64,000 nt of DNA from Terriglobia bacterium (GTDB lineage Bacteria; Acidobacteriota; Terriglobia; Bryobacterales; Bryobacteraceae): NCBI GenBank assembly GCA_020073265.1, contig JAIQFN010000062.1, forward strand, positions 1 through 64,000, given 5' to 3'. Made by a program: the position numbers and the translations under genes. How positions within the stretch are numbered: the first letter of the stretch is position 1; each line of letters starts with the position of its first letter. The notes under the pieces are model-generated. The model searched no databases. It had not been told where the DNA came from and saw only the letters and a program-made list of their open reading frames with translations. Of this stretch, positions 16,218-23,333 are shown piece by piece.

Positions 16218-16895
16218 CTACTGGTGCGTGATTTTGAGATTGGAAAAGTGGGCCACCGTGCCCGGACCGATCCAGAGCGCGATCGCGCCTTTCGATCGCC
16301 CGTGCTTCAAATCGCCGACGATCAACGTGGGCTGTTGCGACCCGTTCACGTACAAGCGCGCTTCGACACCGTGCACTTCGATTTTCACCTTGGTCCATTC
16401 GCCGGGAATCAGGTCGACGTAGGTCTCGTACTTGCCCGGGGTCTCCTGGCGCAAACGCTGCCACGGAAATTCAGGCTCGGAGATGTACTGCGCCGAGTGG
16501 TTCCTCTGGAGTTGGTCCTGCGCGCGGCCGTTCTTCGGCCTGAGATAGAACGCTTCGTACCTGGCGCTGTTGTCGGCCGCTACGCGAAACGCGATGCCGG
16601 TGAATCCGCGAGCGTCGGGCGCCGCGCCGGGTAACGTGTCGCCGGTCAGATCCGCCTCGATGACGCCGTCCTGAAAGTCCGATCCCGCGACGATCGCCAT
16701 TCGCACTCCATCCGCCGCGTCCTGCGATGCGGCATCGGAAACGCGCACCGCCTTCCGCCCTTTATAAACGACCGACTCAACTTTGACGTTCTTCGCTTGC
16801 AGCCTGGCCGGCTCGATGGCCACTTCCTGAGACCAACCCGACTGTGCAAGCCCGAGGGCGCCGAGCGCAGTCGCTACCAATCCCACAAGTTTCAT
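16218..16895 (-). CDS. secreted laminin-G/DUF1080-like protein
   Basis: A 225-residue protein with a signal peptide (residues 1-22) and a concanavalin A-like sandwich: FQDGVIEADLTGDTLPGA, GFTGIAFRVAADNSARYEAF, WTKVKIEVHGVEARLYVNG and GAIALWIGPGTVAHFSNLKI are the strand patterns seen in LamG and 3-keto-disaccharide hydrolase-like (DUF1080) proteins. It probably binds or processes carbohydrate outside the cytoplasm. The ribosome site AGGAG is formed by the edge of a heptamer tandem repeat just upstream. It is divergent from the gene at 16957 across only 61 bases. Confidence 0.68.
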   Translation of the reverse strand: MKLVGLVATALGALGLAQSGWSQEVAIEPARLQAKNVKVESVVYKGRKAVRVSDAASQDAADGVRMAIVAGSDFQDGVIEADLTGDTLPGAAPDARGFTGIAFRVAADNSARYEAFYLRPKNGRAQDQLQRNHSAQYISEPEFPWQRLRQETPGKYETYVDLIPGEWTKVKIEVHGVEARLYVNGSQQPTLIVGDLKHGRSKGAIALWIGPGTVAHFSNLKITHQ

Positions 16896-16904
16896 AGACT
16901 AACT

Positions 16905-16929
16905 CCTGACACCTGACACCTGAAACCTG
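16905..16929. repeat. heptamer tandem repeat CCTGACA x3.5
   Basis: Three and a half head-to-tail units of CCTGACA, the third altered to CCTGAAA, fill nearly half of the 61-base gap between two divergent start codons (16895 minus, 16957 plus). The unit nearest the minus-strand gene contributes to its AGGAG ribosome site. A change in unit number would shift the spacing of both promoters. Confidence 0.7.
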
Positions 16930-16956
16930 TATCATCGCAGAAAGGATGGACACGCG

Positions 16957-19920
16957 ATGAGAATCTCCTCGGTGCTTCTGCTCGCTGTTGCATTTTGCCT
17001 TCAGGCCCACGCGGCCGTGGGCGTGCGTGTGATTTTCGGTCTCACCGATCGAGGCGAGACTAAATGGGACGGCTCAGCCACCGCGCGTTCTGGCCACATC
17101 GCGTCCGTCGAGCCCTGGCGCTTCGAAGGAACCGACGCCGTGCAGGGAACTTCCTGGACAGCTTCGACGCACGAGGTGCGCCTGTTCGGCGGCCGCGGGC
17201 TGTTCGGGCAATCGCAGACGCTTCCGTTCGTCGCCAACGGCGTGGTGCTCTACCTCGACGACGCGAGCGACAACACCGAGATCGACGTAAAGACCGCGCA
17301 AGGCAATTTCACCGTGCGGTTGCGCGACATCCCCTACGGCAAGGTCGCCAATGCGCTCAACAACCGCGTCATGGCCGACCGCATTCCGCCGTTCACGCAG
17401 CTCACCAATTCGCCCGAGGAGCAGGACTACCCGGCCGCGGTCGCCGACAAGAACGGCGACGTTTGGCTCGCGTACATGGAGTTCCATCACAACAAGGACC
17501 ACGACCGCCTGCGCGCCAATTTGCGGACTGCGCCCACGGACTATTCCGAATACAAAGCGCCCACCGGCGGCGACCAGATTCTGGTGATGAAGATCTCGAG
17601 CGGCAAGGCCGGCGCACCCATCGCCATCACTGGAGCCGGAGGCGATCTGTACCGTCCGGCCATCGCGATCGACGGTTCCGGGCGTCCCTGGGTGTTCTGG
17701 TCGCAGAACGAAAAGGAAAATTTCGACGTGTGGGCGCGCGTGATCGACAATGGACGGCCCGGCGCCACCGTGCGCATTAGCCGGGACGCCGGCGCCGACG
17801 TTGATGCAGTGGCAGCCACCGATTCCCAAGGACGCGTGTGGGTGGCCTGGCAAGGCTGGCGAAACGGCAAGGCCTCGATCTTCGCTGCGCGCCAGAATGG
17901 CAACGGTTTCTCCGCACCCGCGGTGGTCAGCGAATCGTCCGGCAATGAATGGAATCCCTCGATCGCGGCGGATGGCACTGGACGCGTAACCGTGGCGTGG
18001 GATTCCTACCGCAACGGAAACTACGATGTCTTCATGCGCACAGCCACGAACGGCTCGTGGGGCAAGGAGAATCCCGTGGCGGCCTCGGCTCGCTACGAAG
18101 CCTATCCTTCCATCGCCTACGATCCGGCCGGCCGCCTGTGGGTGGCTTACGAGCTGGGCGGCGAACGCTGGGGAAAAGATTTCGGCGCCTACGACACCAG
18201 CGGGTTTTCGCTCTATCAGGGGCGCGCGGTGCGGCTGGTGGGATTCGATCGCGATGGGCGCGTGCTCCGCACCAGCGCCGATCCGGGAACCGTGCTGCCG
18301 GGCACTTCCGCCGTCCGCGTCGAATTGCGCAGAAGCCAGAGCGAAGCCGGCGAAGAGTGGATGAAGCCCGATCCGCAGAACGCCAAGACCCGTGACGAGG
18401 CTCGCTCGGCGCGCAACGTACAGGCGCCCAAGAATACCAGCCCACGCCTGCACATCGATGCGTCCGGGCGGATCTGGCTGGCTGTCCGCAGCGCGCATCC
18501 CATCTGGTGGAATCCCATCGGCACGGTGTGGAGCGAATACCTGGTCTCTTACGATGGATCGCAGTGGACCGGCCCGATCTTTCTGTCGCACGCCGACAAC
18601 CTGCTGGACAATCGGCCGGCCTTGGTTTCCGCCAGGCCGGGCGAACTGCTGGTGCTCGGCTCCGCCGACGGCCGCCGCGATTTCTACAAAATTCAACAAT
18701 ACGCAACCGCCACCGGGATGAATCCCAGCGTGCCTTCCGATCCGTTCAACAACGATCTGTTCGGAAACCAGATCACGCTCCCTCCGGCAGCAGGTCAGCT
18801 CAGCGTTACGGCGGGCGAAGCCGTCGCGGTTGCCTCGGCCGCCGCCGAGCAGGCCGAGCGCAGTGCGGTGGCTGCAATCCGCAATTATCGCCGCGGCAAC
18901 CTGCGCATCGTGCGCGGCGAATTTCACCGCCACAGCGACATCTCCATGGACGGCGGCAACGACGGCAAGATGCTCGACCAGTGGCGATATGCCATCGACA
19001 CTGCCGCGATGGACTGGATCGGCTGTTGCGATCACGACAACGGCGGCGGCCGGGAATACTCGTGGTGGATTACGCAGAAGCTGACCGACATATTTTATGT
19101 GCCCGGCAAGTTCTCTCCGATGTTCAACTATGAGCGCAGCGTGACCTATCCGGAGGGCCATCGCAACGTGATCTTCGCCGAGCGCGGCATCCGTGTGCTG
19201 CCTCGGCTGCCAATCTCGCGGGCTGAAGACGAGGTGCACGCGCCCGATACCCAGATGCTCTACGCGTACCTGAAAGCGTTCAACGGAGTCGTGGCGTCGC
19301 ACACCAGCGGCACGCTCATGGGGACCGACTGGCGCGACAACGATCCGGTGGTCGAGACCTCGGTGGAGATCTATCAGGGCGACCGGCAGAACTACGAAAT
19401 GGCGAATGCGCCTCGCTCCAACAGCGAAAAAGACTCGATCGGCGGCTGGCGGCCGAAGGGCTTCATCGACCTGGCGCTAGAGAAAGGCTACAAGCTTTCC
19501 TTCGAAGCCAGCTCCGATCACGTCTCCACGCACCTCAGCTACGCCAACATCTATGTCAGCGCCGTGAATCGCGACGCGGTGCTGGATGGATTCAAAAAGC
19601 GTCACCTCTACGCCGCCACCGACAACATCATCGCCGACGTCAGCAGCGGCGACCACATGATGGGCGATGCGTTTTCCACTGCCTCGCCGCCGTCACTGAA
19701 AGTGAAGCTGACCGGGACCGGGCCGTTCGCAAAAGTGCGCATCGTCAAGGATGGCAAGTACGTCTATTCGATCGAGCCAAACACCGCGGCGGTCGATTTC
19801 TCCTGGCAGGACATGGCCGCTTCGCCCGGCAAACAAAGCTATTACTACGTGCGCGGCGAGCAGCAGAACGGCGAGATCGTGTGGGCGTCGCCGATGTGGA
19901 TCACCTACACAGGTAAATGA
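16957..19920 (+). CDS. secreted beta-propeller plus PHP/DUF3604-like phosphoesterase-fold protein
   Basis: A 987-residue exported protein (signal residues 1-19). Residues 130-630 contain sialidase-like propeller repeats, each carrying an Asp-box-like signature such as DGSGRPWVFWSQNE, DSQGRVWVAWQGW and DPAGRLWVAYELGG. Residues 650-900 resemble the PHP/DUF3604 metal-dependent fold: RGEFHRHSDIS, GCCDHDNGG, VASHTSG and EASSDHVSTHLSY supply clustered His/Asp ligands. A beta-rich tail follows. It may bind and hydrolyse an extracellular polymer or phosphoester; the activity is unproven. Its stop overlaps the start of the next gene (ATGA), indicating translational coupling. Confidence 0.7.
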   Translation: MRISSVLLLAVAFCLQAHAAVGVRVIFGLTDRGETKWDGSATARSGHIASVEPWRFEGTDAVQGTSWTASTHEVRLFGGRGLFGQSQTLPFVANGVVLYLDDASDNTEIDVKTAQGNFTVRLRDIPYGKVANALNNRVMADRIPPFTQLTNSPEEQDYPAAVADKNGDVWLAYMEFHHNKDHDRLRANLRTAPTDYSEYKAPTGGDQILVMKISSGKAGAPIAITGAGGDLYRPAIAIDGSGRPWVFWSQNEKENFDVWARVIDNGRPGATVRISRDAGADVDAVAATDSQGRVWVAWQGWRNGKASIFAARQNGNGFSAPAVVSESSGNEWNPSIAADGTGRVTVAWDSYRNGNYDVFMRTATNGSWGKENPVAASARYEAYPSIAYDPAGRLWVAYELGGERWGKDFGAYDTSGFSLYQGRAVRLVGFDRDGRVLRTSADPGTVLPGTSAVRVELRRSQSEAGEEWMKPDPQNAKTRDEARSARNVQAPKNTSPRLHIDASGRIWLAVRSAHPIWWNPIGTVWSEYLVSYDGSQWTGPIFLSHADNLLDNRPALVSARPGELLVLGSADGRRDFYKIQQYATATGMNPSVPSDPFNNDLFGNQITLPPAAGQLSVTAGEAVAVASAAAEQAERSAVAAIRNYRRGNLRIVRGEFHRHSDISMDGGNDGKMLDQWRYAIDTAAMDWIGCCDHDNGGGREYSWWITQKLTDIFYVPGKFSPMFNYERSVTYPEGHRNVIFAERGIRVLPRLPISRAEDEVHAPDTQMLYAYLKAFNGVVASHTSGTLMGTDWRDNDPVVETSVEIYQGDRQNYEMANAPRSNSEKDSIGGWRPKGFIDLALEKGYKLSFEASSDHVSTHLSYANIYVSAVNRDAVLDGFKKRHLYAATDNIIADVSSGDHMMGDAFSTASPPSLKVKLTGTGPFAKVRIVKDGKYVYSIEPNTAAVDFSWQDMAASPGKQSYYYVRGEQQNGEIVWASPMWITYTGK

Positions 19921-20966
19921 TGCGGCATTGGTTCGTCATCGCTGCACTTGTCTGCGCCGGCGCGGGGCTGTGCCAGACTCCCAACGCGCCGCGCTTCCCC
20001 GAAAATCCGCTGATCACGGTCTCGAGTTCGAAATCGCTGGGCGACAACGTCAACGGGCCGTCCGTGATCCGCGTTCCCAGTTGGATTCCACATCCGCTGG
20101 GACGCTACTACATGTACTTCGCGCATCACAAGGGCGACCACATCCGGCTGGCATACGCGAACGCGCTTGCGGGGCCTTGGAAGATCTACGAGCCTGGCGT
20201 TTTGCAGGTGCGCGATACTATCTTCTACCGGCCGCAGCCCGATCCGCCGTCCAGTCCGGCGTCGCTCTACACGCACGTCGCTTCGCCCGAGGCTTACATC
20301 GACGAGCCCAACAAGCGCCTGGTGATGTACGTCCACGGAATGTGGACCGACGGCAAGCCGTGGCCCGCCGATCCGCGCGCGGCGGTCCAGTGGCTGCGCG
20401 ACAACGGCTACGCGCAATACACGCAGACGACAGTGTCCGAGGACGGACTGCATTTCCAAGCGCGGCCCGGAATCACCACCAAGACATCTTACCTGCGCGC
20501 CTTCCGCTGGAACGGCGGCTTGTACGGCATGGCGCGGTTGGGCGTGCTGCTCGACGCGAAAGATCCGCTCGCGCCTTTCGAGTTAGGTCCGAATCCGTTC
20601 GACGGCGGGCCGTACGCGCGGCGAGTCCGGCATGTGGCCATTCTTCCGCGCGGCGACAAGCTGTACGTTTTCTTCTCCGCGATTGGCGAGGCGCCGGAGA
20701 AGATCATGCTATCCACCATTGCCCTGAACGGCGATTGGCACAACTGGAAAGCGTCGCCGGCCGTGGAAGTGCTGGCCCCGCGCGAGCCCTATGAATGCGT
20801 CGAACTTCCGGTGACGCCGTCCAAGGCCGGCGAGTCCGAGGGCAAAGAAAACGCCCTGCGCGATCCAGCGCTCTTCGAAGAGAACGGAAAGGTTTTCTTG
20901 TTCTATACGGTCTGCGGCGAACAAGGCATCGGCGGCGCGGACGTTACTTCCCTGCTCTCCAAGTGA
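19917..20966 (+). CDS. secreted GH43/GH117-like propeller protein
   Basis: A 349-residue exported protein (signal residues 1-19) with a pattern typical of five-bladed glycosidase propellers: NGPSVIRVPSWIPHPLGRYY, MYFAHHKGDHIRLAYANALA, SPEAYIDEPNKRLVMYVHG, LRDPALFEENGKVFLFY. Acidic residues in the last two segments could be catalytic or structural. It is translationally coupled by an ATGA overlap to the propeller-PHP protein, so the two probably act on the same extracellular substrate. A glycosidase activity is suggested by fold resemblance only. It converges with the gene at 20967, with no bases between the stops. Confidence 0.68.
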   Translation: MMRHWFVIAALVCAGAGLCQTPNAPRFPENPLITVSSSKSLGDNVNGPSVIRVPSWIPHPLGRYYMYFAHHKGDHIRLAYANALAGPWKIYEPGVLQVRDTIFYRPQPDPPSSPASLYTHVASPEAYIDEPNKRLVMYVHGMWTDGKPWPADPRAAVQWLRDNGYAQYTQTTVSEDGLHFQARPGITTKTSYLRAFRWNGGLYGMARLGVLLDAKDPLAPFELGPNPFDGGPYARRVRHVAILPRGDKLYVFFSAIGEAPEKIMLSTIALNGDWHNWKASPAVEVLAPREPYECVELPVTPSKAGESEGKENALRDPALFEENGKVFLFYTVCGEQGIGGADVTSLLSK

Positions 20967-21449
20967 TCATTGCACCGGCGTGCCATACGGCACCAGCGTC
21001 TTGATGCGCTCGGAGGAATCCACGCGCGAAATCTTCCAGCCGCCTGACATCTTATCGAGGTAGAAGAACTGCACCTCGTTCCGATCCTCGAAAACGTACT
21101 CGACGCGCGTTTTCACTTCACGATCCGACACCGCCTGCGGCTCCATCACCGCGATGCCTTTGATCGCAGCGTTGGAATCGCGCAGATATTTTGCGAAGTC
21201 GGTGGACTCGCTTCGCGCCCGCTGGAGCGCCTGCGCCATCTCGCCCGTGTAGCTCGCCATGTATTTCTTGATGTCGCCCACGCGTGCGGAATCCAGCATG
21301 GCGTAGATGGCGTCCTGCGGCGTCGGATCGCTGCGCTGCGCGATCCCAGTGATCGACGCGCGCAGGTCCGCCTTGCGAACCACCACCACGCCCAGCGCGA
21401 TGGCGAGAATCAGAATGGTGACTATCTGCGTCTTGCGCTGTTTGCTCAT
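20967..21449 (-). CDS. membrane-anchored hypothetical protein of the hflKC operon
   Basis: A 160-residue protein with a basic N-terminus, one membrane segment (residues 9-25) and a periplasmic domain that resembles a SnoaL/NTF2-like alpha+beta cone: PTPQDAIYAMLDSARVGD, KKYMASYTGEM, VEYVFEDRNEVQFFYLDK, GGWKISRVD. Such domains usually act as small binding pockets or assembly modules. It follows hflK by 6 bases and is the last gene of the operon, so a role in the HflKC/FtsH membrane complex is plausible but inferred only from position. Confidence 0.65.
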   Translation of the reverse strand: MSKQRKTQIVTILILAIALGVVVVRKADLRASITGIAQRSDPTPQDAIYAMLDSARVGDIKKYMASYTGEMAQALQRARSESTDFAKYLRDSNAAIKGIAVMEPQAVSDREVKTRVEYVFEDRNEVQFFYLDKMSGGWKISRVDSSERIKTLVPYGTPVQ

Positions 21450-21455
21450 GCTGAC

Positions 21456-22430
21456 CTACTTCGCGACGTCACCCTTGCGGATGATGGTCAGGTCCAGGTT
21501 GCCGTTCTTGTCCACGATCAGCTTCTTGATCTTCGGCAGAATCTGCTCCATCGTCTCCAGGTACAGCCGCTCGCCGTTCACCTCCGTCGCCTTCGCGTAC
21601 TCGGCCGCTACTTCGATGAACCGCGCCGCATCGCCCTGCGCTTCGTTGATCTTCTTTTCCTTATAGGCCTGCGCCGCTTCGAGCATCTGCTGCGCCTGGC
21701 CGCGGGCTTTCGGAATCACGTCGTTCGAGTAACCCTGGGCCTCGCTGACGATGCGCGAAGAATCGGCGCGCGCGCTGGCCACGTCGCGAAACGCGTCCGC
21801 TGCTTCCGGAGGCGGCACCGCGCTTTCGATATTGATGGTCGAAAGCTGGACGCCGGTGCGATAGTCGTTCAAGATTCTCTGGGCGCCCGCGCGCACCTCG
21901 TCCTGGATGCTCTGCTTTTCGGTGGTGAGCACCGCGTCCACGTTGCGCGCCGCGATGCGCTCGGCCAGCGCGGTTTCCACAGCCCCGCTCACGCTGCGCG
22001 CCACGTTCTCGTTGCGGAACAAATAGTCCACCGGCACGCCCACCGAATACTGCACCACCACGCGCATACTAATAATGTTCTTGTCGCCGGTGAGGAACTG
22101 CGACTGCAGCGGCTGCGCCCGGCCCGTAACCGTATCCGGCATTTCGCCGCCGATCACCAGCCGCTGCAGTTGCTGGACCTTCAGCTTGCTGACGCGATCC
22201 ACCGGCCAGGGCAGCGCGATGTGGATACCCGGCATCACGCGCGGATCGGCCACTGCGCCGAAGCGCGTGACCACGGCCTGCTGGTCCGTCCGGACGATGT
22301 ACACGCCGCTCAAGAACCACAGCAGCAACACGCCTCCCACAACCTGATTGCGGCGGCTCGGGCGCGAGCTCGCCAACTGCCGCTCGACGACATCCAGTTG
22401 CGCTTTGGCTTGTGCCGGAGACGCGCTCAC
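21456..22430 (-). CDS. hflK: HflK, SPFH-family FtsH modulator
   Basis: A 324-residue protein with a short cytoplasmic N-terminus, one membrane segment (about 30-46) and an SPFH/prohibitin domain: VRTDQQAVVTRFGAV, PGIHIALPWPVDRV, DKNIISMRVVVQYSV, then a long coiled-coil segment rich in Ala, Arg and Glu, and the LYLETMEQILPKIKKLIVD ending typical of HflK. With HflC it forms the cage around FtsH protease in the inner membrane. The usual Gly/Pro-rich N-terminal extension is absent. It starts directly at the end of hflC, so the two are co-expressed. Confidence 0.9.
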   Translation of the reverse strand: MSASPAQAKAQLDVVERQLASSRPSRRNQVVGGVLLLWFLSGVYIVRTDQQAVVTRFGAVADPRVMPGIHIALPWPVDRVSKLKVQQLQRLVIGGEMPDTVTGRAQPLQSQFLTGDKNIISMRVVVQYSVGVPVDYLFRNENVARSVSGAVETALAERIAARNVDAVLTTEKQSIQDEVRAGAQRILNDYRTGVQLSTINIESAVPPPEAADAFRDVASARADSSRIVSEAQGYSNDVIPKARGQAQQMLEAAQAYKEKKINEAQGDAARFIEVAAEYAKATEVNGERLYLETMEQILPKIKKLIVDKNGNLDLTIIRKGDVAK

Positions 22431-23321
22431 TTACTTGACGCCTCCTTCGCCGTGCATCAGGACCTTCAGCAGCTCGGAGTCCGAACTCAGAATCGCGGTG
22501 GTCTTGTCATCGAAGATCTTCTTGTAAGACTCCAGCGTGCGCAGCAGCTTGTAGAATCTCGGATTGCGCGAGTAAGCCTGGCTGTAAGTGCGCGTCGATT
22601 CGGCGTCGCCCTCGCCCTTCACCTTCTCGGCTTCCTTGTAAGCGACCGACAGAATCTCTTCCTTCTGGCGATCGGCGTCGGCGCGAATGCTGAGCGCTTG
22701 CTCTTCGCCCTCGGCACGATACTGCCGCGCGATGCGTTCGCGCTCGGCCCGCATGCGCGCGTACACGCTCTGCTTGTTCTGCTCGGGCAGATTGAGGCGC
22801 TTGACACGCACGTCCACCACTTCGATGCCATACTGCTGGAGCGCCGCACGGTCGGTGAGCGCGGACAACTGGTCGAGCATCTCATCGGCTTTGACAGTCT
22901 GCAGGTTGGTGGAGACGATGGTTTCCAGATCGTGCGTGCCCAGCGCCGCCGAAAGCCCCGACCAAACGATGTCGTGCAGCCGCATCTCCGCCCCGATGGG
23001 ATCGCCGACCGTTTCGACGAAACGCTTGGGGTCCTGGATCTTCCACGCCACGTAGCTTTCCACCACCAGGTTCTTCTTGTCGCGCGTCAAAAACTCCGAC
23101 GGCCGCGGATTGTAGACCCGCAGCCTGCGGTCGAAGTAGTTGGCGGTCTGGAACGGCCACTTCACGTGCAGGCCCGCGTCGGCCACCGTGTACAGAGGCT
23201 GGCCGAACTGCGTCACCAGCACGAACTCGGTCTCGCGCACCGTGAAAAACGTCAGCCACACCACCAGCAGCAGCGCGATGCCGCCTGCCAGCGGAAAGTA
23301 TTTTCGATAATTCTCAACCAT
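22431..23321 (-). CDS. hflC: HflC, SPFH-family FtsH modulator
   Basis: A 296-residue protein with a membrane segment at about 11-28, SPFH core motifs RETEFVLVTQFGQPLYTV, GLHVKWPFQTANYFDRRL and LVVESYVAWKIQDPKRF, and the HflC hallmark coiled-coil MRAERERIARQYRAEGEEQA followed by AYSRNPRFYKLLRTLESYKK. It partners HflK in regulating FtsH proteolysis. It lies between hflK (no gap) and the ATPase-HflK fusion gene (12-base gap) on the same strand, so three SPFH domains are made from one transcript. Confidence 0.92.
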   Translation of the reverse strand: MVENYRKYFPLAGGIALLLVVWLTFFTVRETEFVLVTQFGQPLYTVADAGLHVKWPFQTANYFDRRLRVYNPRPSEFLTRDKKNLVVESYVAWKIQDPKRFVETVGDPIGAEMRLHDIVWSGLSAALGTHDLETIVSTNLQTVKADEMLDQLSALTDRAALQQYGIEVVDVRVKRLNLPEQNKQSVYARMRAERERIARQYRAEGEEQALSIRADADRQKEEILSVAYKEAEKVKGEGDAESTRTYSQAYSRNPRFYKLLRTLESYKKIFDDKTTAILSSDSELLKVLMHGEGGVK

Positions 23322-23333
23322 AAAATTATTCCT

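Noticed and set aside
17074-19302. A 742-codon minus-strand open frame
   Set aside because: It lies within the propeller-PHP gene on the other strand and lacks any domain or ribosome site.
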